64,000 bases of DNA from Pseudomonas silesiensis (GTDB lineage: Bacteria > Pseudomonadota > Gammaproteobacteria > Pseudomonadales > Pseudomonadaceae). The notes beneath the pieces were generated by a model. That model did not search any database, was not told the origin of the DNA, and worked only from the letters and a program-made list of their open reading frames with translations. The stretch covers positions 5,585,703 through 5,649,702 of the forward strand of contig NZ_CP014870.1 of assembly GCF_001661075.1 (NCBI RefSeq). Reading direction: 5' to 3'. Below, one piece after another: positions 18,287 to 26,324 of the stretch. Position numbers and translations under genes: made by a program. Each line of letters starts with the position of its first letter. Positions within the stretch are counted from its first letter, which is position 1.

Positions 18287-18314
18287 GGCCGCTGCGTTTG
18301 CAGCGGCCTTTTTT
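18287..18314 (+). terminator. Orphan rho-independent terminator
   Basis: GGCCGCTGC-GTTT-GCAGCGGCC followed by six T. The nearest upstream gene points the other way. Confidence 0.88.
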
Positions 18315-18326
18315 ATGGGCGTAAAT

Positions 18327-18441
18327 TGTAGGAGCGAGCTTGCTCGCGATGGACTCAAGGGCGCCGCGTTTAACCAGTAGACTCGCGTTATCGTTAACGA
18401 CCATCGTCGGAACGACGCCCGGAGCAAGCTCGCTCCTACAG
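18327..18441. repeat. REP inverted pair (REPIN)
   Basis: TGTAGGAGCGAGCTTGCTCG with CGATGGA on the left and a diverged arm (CGGAACGACGCCCGGAGCAA, GCTCGCTCCTACAG) on the right. Confidence 0.88.
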
Positions 18442-18593
18442 GGGTCAGCATTCGCTTTCACCTACGCAATTTCCAGAAAGTGACTACATGAATCGGTAAA
18501 CATACGAAGCACCCGATGATTAAAGGTATTAGCTGCAGGCACTCATCTGCGTCGCACGCTACTTCAACTTTTATTCATCAAGAGCGTTTCCTT

Positions 18594-19361
18594 ATGATAC
18601 CTACCGATGCCACTACCTATCGCTCCATCAAGGGCTTTAACAGCCGGGTCCGCTTTCTGATTCTTCATTACACAGCCGGCAACTTCTCCAGTTCGGTCAA
18701 TGCGCTGATTGGCCCGGATGTCAGCGCCCATTATCTGGTGCCCGACATTACCGATCAGAGTTATATAAAGGCAGGTCATACCCATCAGGTAATATTCAAT
18801 CTCGTCGACGAAACCCAGCGCGCGTGGCATGCGGGCGTCAGCCAATGGGGCAATCGGAGCAATCTGAATGACACTTCTATCGGCATAGAGATCGTCAACG
18901 TGGCTTCTTTCAACCAAGGGAAGTTTACTTTTCCACCCTATCATCCAAAACAAATCACGGCGATTGAAGAGCTGGCGCTGAACATCCTTGAACGCTATCC
19001 CGATATCACCCCGACCCAAGTCCTGGGCCACTCCGATATTGCGATCGGCCGCAAGACTGACCCGGGGCCACAATTTCCGTGGCATGCACTGTACTTGAAA
19101 GGTATCGGTGCCTGGTTCGACGATCCCACTCGAAATGCCATTGAGCAGCAATATGTCAAATCCGGCATTCCTGCCCGCACGGAACTGCTGAAGTTGTTCA
19201 AGACTTACGGGTACGACGTGTCCGGCGCGACGACCGAACAAGGCTTCAACCAGCTTGTCCGGGCATTTCAGTTGCACTTTCGGCCGGAAAAATATGATGG
19301 GGTAATTGACGCGCAAACGGCAGCGAATCTGGCGGCGTTGGTGCGTAAGTATTTTTCTTGA
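18594..19361 (+). CDS. N-acetylmuramoyl-L-alanine amidase, AmpDh3-like
   Basis: Cleaves the amide between MurNAc and the stem peptide. 255 residues: an amidase_2 domain with LHYTAGNFSSSVNAL (Zn His), RAWHAGVSQWGNR, LNDTSIGIEIVN and GHSDIAIGRKTDPGPQFPWH (second Zn His and active-site Lys region), then a C-terminal peptidoglycan-binding-like helical domain (FNQLVRAFQLHFRPEKYDG). No signal peptide is seen. It closely resembles P. aeruginosa AmpDh3 as I recall it, which a type VI system delivers. I chose ATG 18594; an in-frame ATG at 18516 adds a segment without similarity. No type VI or obvious immunity gene is adjacent. Confidence 0.88.
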   Translation: MIPTDATTYRSIKGFNSRVRFLILHYTAGNFSSSVNALIGPDVSAHYLVPDITDQSYIKAGHTHQVIFNLVDETQRAWHAGVSQWGNRSNLNDTSIGIEIVNVASFNQGKFTFPPYHPKQITAIEELALNILERYPDITPTQVLGHSDIAIGRKTDPGPQFPWHALYLKGIGAWFDDPTRNAIEQQYVKSGIPARTELLKLFKTYGYDVSGATTEQGFNQLVRAFQLHFRPEKYDGVIDAQTAANLAALVRKYFS

Positions 19362-19446
19362 TAGCCCTGACCTGGCCGCTGAGTTCGCTGCGGCCATTCT
19401 CTGGCATTTGTGAATGCATCGATAGCATGAGCAACAAAAAATGACA

Positions 19447-19473
19447 CCCCAAGCCGTGTTCAACGGCTTGGGG
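19447..19473 (-). terminator. Likely terminator of the SDR gene
   Basis: Stem CCCCAAGCCG / CGGCTTGGGG with a 7-base loop. On the reverse strand a run of T (19433-19440) follows after a few bases. It lies 12 bp after the SDR stop. Confidence 0.65.
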
Positions 19474-19484
19474 TATCACAGTCT

Positions 19485-20396
19485 TTAAAGCGAATACCTC
19501 TGCAAATTCCCCATCATCTCCTTCAACGCCTCAATATTGTCCTTCGGATGCGCCGCCCCCTCGAAATCACAAATCTGCTGCCAATGCGCCGCCACATCCT
19601 CCGGTGAGAACCCCACCCGCGGATCAAACCCGGCGCCCAGGCTGCGTTCCCAGCGGACCTTGCCCATCCAGCCGCCACCGACCTCAAACAGCCCGGAGGT
19701 TTCCTGGCAGTTTTCGCTGCCCAGGTACACCACCAGCGGGCTGACCAGTTCCGGTTTGAGTTGTTCGAACACCTGCGGCGGGATCAGGCCTTCGGTCATG
19801 CGGGTGCCGCCGGTGGGGGCGATGGCGTTGACCAGGATGTTGTTCTTGCGGCCTTCGATGGCCAGGGTGCGGGTCAGGCCGTAGAGGCCGAGTTTGGCCA
19901 TGCCGTAGTTGGACTGGCCAAAGTTGCCGTAGATACCCGAGGTCGATGCGGTGAAGATCACCCGGCCGTAGTTTTGCTCGCGCAAGTGCGGCCAGGCGGC
20001 GCGGGTGACCTTGTAGGCGCCTTCGACGTGGACCCGGTAAACCAGGTCCCAGTCGCCATCGTCCATTTTATGGAAGGTCTTGTCCCGCAGGATCCCGGCA
20101 TTGTTGACCACGACGTCGACCCGGCCAAATGCGTCGAGGGCGTTCTGGACGATTTTGTCGCCGTCGGTGACGGAGTCATGGTTGGCCTCGGCAATGCCGC
20201 CCGCCTCGCGGATTTCGGCCACCACACGGTCCGCCGCCGAGGCGTTTGCGCCTTCGCCCTGGGTCGAGCCACCGAGGTCGTTGACCAGCACTTTGGCGCC
20301 TTGTTTTGCGAACAACAGCGCATGCGCCCGTCCCAGGCCGCCACCTGCACCAGTGATGATCACGACTTTATCTTCGAAACGCACAGATTCGTTCAT
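19485..20396 (-). CDS. SDR-family 3-hydroxyacyl-CoA dehydrogenase-like protein
   Basis: NAD(P)-dependent short-chain dehydrogenase, 303 residues. It has the cofactor motif TGAGGGLG, NNAG, the catalytic Ser in FTASTSGIYG and YxxxK in SNYGMAKLGL. The layout, including VLVNDLGGSTQGEG and the C-terminal extension GVGGGWMGKVRWERS-like, is that of the dehydrogenase unit of multifunctional enzyme type 2 (3R-hydroxyacyl-CoA). Probable role: fatty acid or related acyl-CoA breakdown; the substrate is not proven. I chose ATG 20396 (MNESVRFEDKV) over an upstream extension. Confidence 0.86.
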   Translation of the reverse strand: MNESVRFEDKVVIITGAGGGLGRAHALLFAKQGAKVLVNDLGGSTQGEGANASAADRVVAEIREAGGIAEANHDSVTDGDKIVQNALDAFGRVDVVVNNAGILRDKTFHKMDDGDWDLVYRVHVEGAYKVTRAAWPHLREQNYGRVIFTASTSGIYGNFGQSNYGMAKLGLYGLTRTLAIEGRKNNILVNAIAPTGGTRMTEGLIPPQVFEQLKPELVSPLVVYLGSENCQETSGLFEVGGGWMGKVRWERSLGAGFDPRVGFSPEDVAAHWQQICDFEGAAHPKDNIEALKEMMGNLQRYSL

Positions 20397-20525
20397 TGGG
20401 GGGACTCCAGCAGGCCAGGGACAATGGAGCCGAGTGTCAGGCACGGCGATGCTGGTCACAATGAACACGGGGGAGGCTGAATGGTGTGCGATAAGGCTGG
20501 GGGATGATGAGTGCGTCAGCCGGTT

Positions 20526-20549
20526 GGCGAGGGAGCTTGCTCCCTTGCC
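20526..20549. repeat. Short REP-like hairpin
   Basis: GGCGAGGGAGCTTGCTCCCT with TGCC forms a near-perfect palindrome between the SDR and hydrolase genes. Confidence 0.6.
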
Positions 20550-20559
20550 ACAGTAGACA

Positions 20560-21462
20560 TCAGGAACATGCCACCTTACGCGGCGGCGACACCTGCTGAT
20601 CGCGAAATTCCAGATAGTGCTTGAGCACCAGCCCCGGCGCTTCGGTCTGCGGGTAGTGGCCGATGCCGGGCAACAGGACCGTGTCCGGGTTCGGGATCAG
20701 CTGCCGATAGCGCTCGACCATATGCGCGCCGGAGACCGGATCGACTTCGCCATCGATCACCCGTAGCGGCACTTCACCGCGCTGCATCGCGTCGACCCAG
20801 CGCTCACGCTGCACACGCCGCTCGGGAATATAGTTGATCAACTTGTGCATGATCCGTGTCCCCTGATTGGTCTCGATCAGGCTCCAGAAATCATCCATCT
20901 CGCTCTCGGTGGGACGGCTCTGCGGGCCGAATATCTGGTGGAAACTCTTCACCAGGCCGTCGCGGGAAAAGGCTCGCCCGATCATCCAGCCCAAGGGGCT
21001 GAGCAATAGTTTTTGCATCAGGACCGGGCGATGGGTTTCGGGAAAAAGGCCTCCGTTGAGGAATACGCAACTGGCGATATGAACGCGCGTTTCGTAATGC
21101 CTGGCCAACAGTTCCTGGGCGACACTGTCACCATAATCGTGTGCGAGCACATGTACCGGCTGCTCGACGTTCAAATGAGCCAGCAACGCCTGCTGCAGAT
21201 CAGCCTGCTCGAGCAGGCTGTATTCATGGTCCAGCGGTTTGGCGGAGTCGCCAAAGCCGAGCATGTCGCAGGCAATCACTCGATACCGCTGGACCAGGGG
21301 TTGCCACAGGTAATGCCAGTCCCAACTGGCGGTCGGGAAGCCATGGATGAGCAACAGCGGCTCACCCTGCCCCGCCGTCCAGTAACGGATGGTCTGGCCA
21401 CGGAATACCAAGGTTTGGGCGCGCTTGCGCCAGACACAGAGGGGGATCTCGGCGAGAGGCAT
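20560..21462 (-). CDS. Alpha/beta hydrolase (MEST/epoxide hydrolase-like)
   Basis: 300 residues. The fold is seen from LLLIHGFPTASWDWHYLW (oxyanion region), the nucleophile elbow VLAHDYGDSVAQELLAR with Asp as nucleophile, and a C-terminal His in GIGHYPQTEAPG. An Asp nucleophile groups it with epoxide hydrolases and haloalkane dehalogenases; HDYGDSVAQELL is most like the MEST branch. The reaction is not known. The ATG at 21462 is preceded in frame by TTG at 21465; I used ATG. It runs in the same direction as the SDR gene, 163 bp away. Confidence 0.85.
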   Translation of the reverse strand: MPLAEIPLCVWRKRAQTLVFRGQTIRYWTAGQGEPLLLIHGFPTASWDWHYLWQPLVQRYRVIACDMLGFGDSAKPLDHEYSLLEQADLQQALLAHLNVEQPVHVLAHDYGDSVAQELLARHYETRVHIASCVFLNGGLFPETHRPVLMQKLLLSPLGWMIGRAFSRDGLVKSFHQIFGPQSRPTESEMDDFWSLIETNQGTRIMHKLINYIPERRVQRERWVDAMQRGEVPLRVIDGEVDPVSGAHMVERYRQLIPNPDTVLLPGIGHYPQTEAPGLVLKHYLEFRDQQVSPPRKVACS

Positions 21463-21592
21463 CAAAGTTTATAACCCGGGTCGAGTTTATCGAGTTTGCG
21501 CAGCAACGCTGGCCCTTTGACACTGGAGGATGAATGCACGGGGGTTACGCTCACGGCAAGGAACCTCGACTTTTTATTATGGAGTGTTACCA

Positions 21593-21631
21593 ATGACTAC
21601 CGAGTCTAGTCACCCTCTAGAGATCGTGTAG
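21593..21631 (+). other. Possible 12-codon open frame
   Basis: ATG to TAG reading MTTESSHPLEIV, with GGAG 8 bases before the ATG. It could be a leader peptide, the start of a lost gene, or chance. No terminator or attenuator was recognised next to it. Nothing else is recognised in 21463-21719. Confidence 0.2.
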
Positions 21632-21719
21632 TTGCATTGGCAGCCAGCTTGATGGCCGAGCGAGTCAGGGTGCTGGCAGGCTGAATAAAGTCAAAGTACC
21701 TTGCTGTGCGAGCGGCCGG

Positions 21720-22175
21720 TCAGCCCCGCAGGGCGCTGACCAACTCCGCCAGCCAGGGCTCGGCGTCGGTTTCCGGAGTGACGCTTTCGCTGGCGTCCAG
21801 GCGCAGCATGGGCAGGACTTCGCGAATGCCCAGTTCGCCGAACAGTTCACGCATCAGCTCACCACCGCCACAGAAGGTGTCGCCGTAGCTCGCATCGCCC
21901 AGACCGATCACGGCGCCCGGCAAGCCACGCCAGGCCGCCGGCAACTGGTCGCGAATGGTGAAATACAACGGCTGCAGGTTGTCCGGCAGCTCGCCCATGC
22001 CAGTGGTCGAGGTCACCGCCAGGAAGGCCTCGGGGCCAAAAGCCTGAACATCGGCGAGGCTCGCCCGCGGGTTATGGAAGGTTTCGAAGCCTGCTGTCTT
22101 CAAAATGTTCGCAGCGTGGCGGGCGACTTCTTCAGCCGTGCCGTATACCGAGCCGGAAAGGATGGCGACTTTCAT
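21720..22175 (-). CDS. Flavodoxin
   Basis: FMN-binding electron carrier, 151 residues. The phosphate loop is at the N-terminus (VAILSGSVYGTAEEVARHAA), with the isoalloxazine loops STTGMGELPDN and GLGDASYGDTFCGGGELM. It resembles MioC/short-chain flavodoxins in length. I chose ATG 22175 (MKVAILSG); the longer frame to 22250 is not family-like. It is divergent from the LOV photoreceptor gene, which also uses flavin, though no functional link is shown. Confidence 0.92.
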   Translation of the reverse strand: MKVAILSGSVYGTAEEVARHAANILKTAGFETFHNPRASLADVQAFGPEAFLAVTSTTGMGELPDNLQPLYFTIRDQLPAAWRGLPGAVIGLGDASYGDTFCGGGELMRELFGELGIREVLPMLRLDASESVTPETDAEPWLAELVSALRG

Positions 22176-22256
22176 CAATCTGATCCTGAAGGTGAGTAAA
22201 AAGAGTGGGATATTAACAGCCGCAGCAAAAAAGCTGCGATTAGCTCTCATTCAGCC

Positions 22257-22284
22257 TTGATGGCCGCTAGAGTTCTTTTAGAAT
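22257..22284 (+). promoter_or_regulatory. Sigma70-type promoter for the LOV gene
   Basis: TTGATG, 16-bp spacer, TAGAAT. It lies 33 bp before the LOV start codon, and GGAAAGGA at the ribosome site follows. Confidence 0.55.
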
Positions 22285-22317
22285 GCTGCGCTCAATCAAT
22301 CTGGAAAGGATCCTCCG

Positions 22318-22794
22318 ATGATCAACGCTCAACTGCTGCAAATGGTGATCAACGCTTCCAACGACGGCATCGTGATTGCCGAAAAGGAAGGCGAGCAAGA
22401 TAACATTCTGATCTACGTCAATCCGGCATTCGAGCGGCTGACCGGTTATACCAGCGAAGAAATCCTCTACCAGGATTGCCGTTTTCTTCAGTCCGGGGAC
22501 CGCGATCAGGAAGCCCTGCCATTGATTCGAGAGGCACTGAACAGTGGCGGTTCCTGTCGGGAAATCCTCAGGAATTACCGCAAGGATGGCACACCGTTCT
22601 GGAACGAACTGTCGCTGTCGACGGTGAAGAATCCGAGCGACGGGCAGACTTATTTTGTCGGTGTGCAGAAGGACGTCAGCGTTCAGGTCAGGGCGCAGCA
22701 GCGCGTAGCGCAGTTGGAGGCGCAATTGGCTGAGGTCCAGGCCGAGCTCGCCGCACTCAAAGCGACGAACGGCGAAAACAAAACCGCGAATTAA
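22318..22794 (+). CDS. Short LOV blue-light photoreceptor (PAS domain protein)
   Basis: 158 residues: a single LOV core and a C-terminal coiled-coil helix (VAQLEAQLAEVQAELAALKA), with no effector domain. The photoactive cysteine is C54 in YQDCRFLQ (canonical NCRFLQ, here D before C). IYVNPAFERLTGY, NYRKDGTPFWNELS and the conserved Gln in FVGVQKD are also present. It is very like the P. putida short LOV proteins (PpSB1-LOV type) that I recall. FMN is the expected cofactor. Output is presumably by dimer change and contact with another protein; the LitR-like MerR regulator two genes on is the obvious candidate. Confidence 0.93.
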   Translation: MINAQLLQMVINASNDGIVIAEKEGEQDNILIYVNPAFERLTGYTSEEILYQDCRFLQSGDRDQEALPLIREALNSGGSCREILRNYRKDGTPFWNELSLSTVKNPSDGQTYFVGVQKDVSVQVRAQQRVAQLEAQLAEVQAELAALKATNGENKTAN

Positions 22795-22799
22795 TGGTC

Positions 22800-22830
22800 A
22801 GTTACTACAATCACCGATGACTATGTAACT
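22800..22830. promoter_or_regulatory. Inverted repeat upstream of the hypothetical gene
   Basis: AGTTAC...GTAACT with inner TACA (22806-22809) and TGTA (22824-22827). It could be an operator; no binding protein is shown. Confidence 0.35.
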
Positions 22831-22848
22831 ATTTCCTTCGAGCAGATC

Positions 22849-23454
22849 ATGCAGCGCGACGCACTCCTGACGCAGGATGAACTGGATTTTATCCAGACCA
22901 TGCAGCATAACCCTCAGCTAAATGTGCGGGATGCAACGTCGAGCCTGCTCGTCAACGGTGGTTCGCAGATCCGTGACTTGCTCACGCGCCTTGCCGCCCA
23001 TGAGCAAGTCACCCTCCAGGCCACGTTCGAAAACCAGCAGATGACCTTTCCGCTGCAATTGGTGGAAGACGAGTTTCACGCGCTGCATTTACGTCTCGGC
23101 GTGCCCAGCATCTATGAAGACGGACCCAAGGTGCGGCCCTGGCGCCTGGTGCTCGATGAGCCGGTCGCGCTGGAAAACGCCCGCGGCCATCCTGGCCCGA
23201 TGCGGGTACACGAAGTGTCGTTCAAAGGGGTGTTGCTGGAAGTTCGCAACAAGACCAAACCGCCCAGGCATTTCGCCTTGTGGTTCAGCCCGTCAGGCTA
23301 TGAGCGGATTGCGTTGCGCGGCACCTTCGAGAAAGAAACCGAAAACGGCCTCTATGCCTATCAGTTGAACCAGGACGCCAAGGACGAAACCGAACGTCTG
23401 CGCCAATTCATCCTGCAACAGCATCGGCTGACTCATCCCGCCCTGCATCAGTGA
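22849..23454 (+). CDS. Conserved hypothetical protein beside LOV gene
   Basis: 201 residues, not recognised. No signal peptide or membrane helix. The N-terminus is acidic/helical (LLTQDELDFIQTMQHN), and the middle is beta-rich (EQVTLQATFENQQMTFPLQL, then WRLVLDEPVALENARG, HFALWFSPSGYERIALRG), which gives a PilZ-like impression that I cannot confirm. An inverted repeat AGTTAC/GTAACT lies at 22800-22830 just upstream. It ends 1 bp before the convergent stop of the MerR gene, so the two share the same end. Confidence 0.7.
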   Translation: MQRDALLTQDELDFIQTMQHNPQLNVRDATSSLLVNGGSQIRDLLTRLAAHEQVTLQATFENQQMTFPLQLVEDEFHALHLRLGVPSIYEDGPKVRPWRLVLDEPVALENARGHPGPMRVHEVSFKGVLLEVRNKTKPPRHFALWFSPSGYERIALRGTFEKETENGLYAYQLNQDAKDETERLRQFILQQHRLTHPALHQ

Positions 23455-23455
23455 C

Positions 23456-24415
23456 TCAAGTATCGAGATTGCCGGCCAGGAACTGCTTCAACCGCTGGCG
23501 CATCACCGTTCCCTCGCTACCCAAAATACCGATCGACGATCCGGACAGGCTCTCCTGCGCCAGATCAGACGCCCCCCCAGCCAGCATCAACTGACAATCC
23601 AGGCTCATGGCCAGGCGATTCAAGCGTCGTGGCAACTCGGGAGCTGGCATATGATTGGAAAACAGCACCAGCGCCTGGGGCTGGATCCTTTCGCAGACCA
23701 GGGTCAATTCATCGAACGGCTGACCCAGCGCCAGCACTTGAATGGCCGAATCGACACTGCTTAGAAACAGCGCCGTGACCAGCAGCTCGAGCTCCCGGCA
23801 CTGATCGTTCAGCGGGCAGACAATCACGCGTCGCGGTTGCATGACCCGCGCCAGCAGCAGACGTTGCAACACGCGAGACCGCAGAAAACCATCCAGGAAC
23901 AGCCATTCGCTGGCCTGGCCAAAGGCATCCTGGCGGTGCAGGAGCAGCTTCCACAGCGGCAGCAGGATGCTCTGAAACACCACGGTCAGCGGGTAACTGG
24001 AAAAAATCTGCCCATAGATCTGCTCCAGGAGAGCCTCATCAAAGGCACTGACCGCCGCCTGGACTTGCTCCTGCCACTGCGCGTAGTCCGCTTGCACCAA
24101 CTCACTGGGGATAATGTGCGACAACGCCTGAAGCGGTGCGGTCTTGGCCAGTATCTTGCCGACCTTGCTGACCGCAACGCCGCGCTCGATCCAGCCGAGA
24201 ATATTTTGAATCCGCTCGATATCGTTCATTGAATACAAACGATGCCCACTGTCGGTGCGCGTAGGCTGAATCAGGCCATAACGTCGTTCCCAGGCGCGTA
24301 GCGTGATCGGATTGACACCGGTCAGACGCGCCACTTCACGAATCGGAAACAGTTCTTCCCGTTCAAGCGAGGCGGCGCCTTGAACAGTCTGGACAACGTC
24401 TGTCAACACTGGCAT
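23456..24415 (-). CDS. MerR-family regulator, LitR-like without the cobalamin His
   Basis: 319 residues. An N-terminal MerR domain (LFPIREVARLTGVNPITLRA, WERRYGL, RTDSGHRLYSMNDIERIQ) is followed by a helical domain and a Rossmann-like domain resembling the CarH/LitR B12-binding fold (RVIVCPLNDQCRELELLVTA). The His that binds cobalt in CarH-type proteins (ERHEL region) is not present: the sequence reads NDQCREL. This matches class II LitR regulators of pseudomonads (PplR), which I recall act with a short LOV sensor to induce genes by light. The LOV gene two genes away makes that role likely here. Confidence 0.87.
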   Translation of the reverse strand: MPVLTDVVQTVQGAASLEREELFPIREVARLTGVNPITLRAWERRYGLIQPTRTDSGHRLYSMNDIERIQNILGWIERGVAVSKVGKILAKTAPLQALSHIIPSELVQADYAQWQEQVQAAVSAFDEALLEQIYGQIFSSYPLTVVFQSILLPLWKLLLHRQDAFGQASEWLFLDGFLRSRVLQRLLLARVMQPRRVIVCPLNDQCRELELLVTALFLSSVDSAIQVLALGQPFDELTLVCERIQPQALVLFSNHMPAPELPRRLNRLAMSLDCQLMLAGGASDLAQESLSGSSIGILGSEGTVMRQRLKQFLAGNLDT

Positions 24416-24560
24416 GTACAGGTTACGTCCATGTTATTTGGATCCCATTGTACCGCGCTTGCCCTATCTGTATTCAAGACCTGCGCAAGACACTCCCGTA
24501 ATAGATGTAGGCGCCCCGTTCGCTGGTATAGTTTTGCTCACACCACGACGCGAGCCGTTC

Positions 24561-25271
24561 ATGACCTCTTCCACCGCCCCGATCCTGATCACCGGTGCCG
24601 GCCAGCGAGTCGGCCTGCACTGTGCCCGGCGCCTGCTCGAAGATGGCCACCCGGTGATCTTCAGCTACCGCAGCGAACGCCCCGGCGTGCAAACCCTGCG
24701 CGACCTGGGGGCGACAGCGGTGTTTGCGGACTTTTCCACCGAAGCCGGGATCTTCGCCTTCATCAGCGAACTGAAAACCCACACCGACAGCCTGCGGGCG
24801 ATCGTCCATAACGCCTCCGAATGGCTGGCCGAAACCCCGGACACCGACGCTAGCGCCTTTACCCGCATGTTCAACGTCCACATGCTGGCGCCCTACCTGA
24901 TCAACCTGCATTGTGCCGACTTGCTGGAACGCTCATGCCCCGCCGATATCGTGCACATCGGCGATGATGTGACCCGCAAGGGCAGCAGCAAGCACATCGG
25001 CTATTGCGCCAGCAAAGCCGGGCTCGATAGCCTGACCCTGTCGTTCGCCGCCAAATACGCGCCGACCATCAAGGTCAACGGTATCGCGCCAGCCCTGCTA
25101 CTGTTCAACCCCGACGATGACGACGCGTACCGCGCCAAGGCATTGGCCAAGTCCGCGCTGGGCATCGAACCTGGCAGCGAAGTGATCTATCAAAGCGTGC
25201 GTTATCTGCTCGACAACCCTTATGTCACCGGCACGACCCTGACCGTCAACGGCGGACGGCACCTCAAATAG
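24561..25271 (+). CDS. folM: Dihydromonapterin reductase (SDR)
   Basis: Reduces dihydromonapterin to tetrahydromonapterin using NADPH and has some dihydrofolate reductase activity. 236 residues with TGAGQRVGLHCAR (cofactor, glycine-rich with Gln-Arg as in FolM), SYRSERPG for NADPH specificity, HNASEW, and YxxxK in GYCASKAGLDS. I chose ATG 24561 (MTSSTAPILIT); upstream frame extension overlaps the MerR start. It is the first gene of folM-folE-folX; the gap to folE is 21 bp. The shared upstream region with the MerR regulator is only about 145 bp, so regulation by that protein is plausible. Confidence 0.88.
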   Translation: MTSSTAPILITGAGQRVGLHCARRLLEDGHPVIFSYRSERPGVQTLRDLGATAVFADFSTEAGIFAFISELKTHTDSLRAIVHNASEWLAETPDTDASAFTRMFNVHMLAPYLINLHCADLLERSCPADIVHIGDDVTRKGSSKHIGYCASKAGLDSLTLSFAAKYAPTIKVNGIAPALLLFNPDDDDAYRAKALAKSALGIEPGSEVIYQSVRYLLDNPYVTGTTLTVNGGRHLK

Positions 25272-25292
25272 GTGCCCCCGCGAGGATGTACC

Positions 25293-25853
25293 ATGACGTT
25301 ATCCCTGTCCCAGAGCTATCGCGAGATCCTCATCGGTCTCGGTGAAAACCCCGATCGTGAAGGCCTGCGCGACACCCCGGTGCGCGCAGCCAAGGCCATG
25401 CAGTACCTCTGCCATGGCTATGAGCAGAGTGTCGAAGAGATCGTCAACGGTGCGCTGTTCATGTCCGACAACGATGAAATGATCATCGTCGACAACATCG
25501 AGCTGTACTCGCTGTGCGAACATCATATGTTGCCCTTCATCGGCAAGGCTCATGTGGCTTATATTCCAACGGGTAAGGTGCTGGGCCTGTCGAAGATTGC
25601 GCGGCTGGTGGACATGTTCGCCCGTCGCCTGCAGATCCAGGAAAACCTCACCCGGCAAATCGCCGAAGCCGTGCAGCATGTGACCGGCGCGGCGGGCGTC
25701 GCGGTGGTCATCGAAGCCCGGCACATGTGCATGATGATGCGCGGCGTCGAGAAACAGAATTCGACCATGAACACCTCGGTGATGCTCGGCGCCTTCCGCG
25801 AGTCGAGCAACACCCGCCAGGAGTTTCTGCAATTGATCGGACGGAGCAAGTAG
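25293..25853 (+). CDS. folE: GTP cyclohydrolase I
   Basis: Converts GTP to 7,8-dihydroneopterin triphosphate, the entry step of pterin synthesis. 186 residues; the Zn ligands are in [10 protein letters not shown] (Cys, His) and RHMCMMMRG (Cys). [20 protein letters not shown] and the Gln-Glu-Asn-Leu-Thr motif are conserved. The start ATG 25293 sits after GAGG. In many pseudomonads folE has several copies; this is the one grouped with folM and folX and is likely for monapterin (the phenylalanine hydroxylase cofactor). Confidence 0.95.
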   Translation: MTLSLSQSYREILIGLGENPDREGLRDTPVRAAKAMQYLCHGYEQSVEEIVNGALFMSDNDEMIIVDNIELYSLCEHHMLPFIGKAHVAYIPTGKVLGLSKIARLVDMFARRLQIQENLTRQIAEAVQHVTGAAGVAVVIEARHMCMMMRGVEKQNSTMNTSVMLGAFRESSNTRQEFLQLIGRSK

Positions 25854-25855
25854 CA

Positions 25856-26227
25856 ATGCCACAACTTCAACCAGGAATGGCGCGCATCCGGGTCAAGGAC
25901 CTGTGCCTGCGCACCTTCATCGGGATCAACGAGGATGAAATCCTCAACAAGCAGGATGTGCTGATCAACCTGACCATCCTTTATGCCGCCCAGGAAGCGG
26001 TGCGTGACAACGACATCGATCACGCGCTCAACTACCGGACCATCACCAAGGCGATCATCGCCCACGTGGAGGGCAATCGCTTCGCCCTGCTCGAACGCCT
26101 GACCCAGGAAATTCTCGACCTGGTCATGGCCAACGAGTCGGTGCTGTATGCCGAGGTCGAAGTCGACAAGCCCCATGCCCTGCGTTTCGCCGAGTCGGTG
26201 TCGATTACGCTAGCGGCGAGCCGCTAA
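25856..26227 (+). CDS. folX: Dihydroneopterin triphosphate 2'-epimerase
   Basis: Epimerises dihydroneopterin triphosphate to the monapterin form. 123 residues of the FolB/FolX T-fold: [31 protein letters not shown] and [16 protein letters not shown]. The start ATG 25856 lies 2 bp after the folE stop, so the genes are coupled. FolX is chosen over FolB by context (folM, folE) and by I-G-I-N-E in place of the aldolase pattern; this is inference. Confidence 0.88.
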   Translation: MPQLQPGMARIRVKDLCLRTFIGINEDEILNKQDVLINLTILYAAQEAVRDNDIDHALNYRTITKAIIAHVEGNRFALLERLTQEILDLVMANESVLYAEVEVDKPHALRFAESVSITLAASR

Positions 26228-26308
26228 GCTTCAAGCTTCAAGCTTCAAGCGGTAAGCTAGAAGCCACCGCAATCCAACCTGCAGCTTGAAGCTTGCCGCT
26301 TGAAGCTG
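26226..26308. repeat. AGCTTCAAGC-type inverted repeat
   Basis: Left arm has three direct AGCTTCA units; right arm has their complements (CAGCTTGAAGCTTGCCGCTT then GAAGCTG). This differs from the common GAGC REP family. It lies between folX and the DUF1244 gene and may end the folX transcript. Confidence 0.8.
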
Positions 26309-26324
26309 TCTCGCAGAGACCCCC

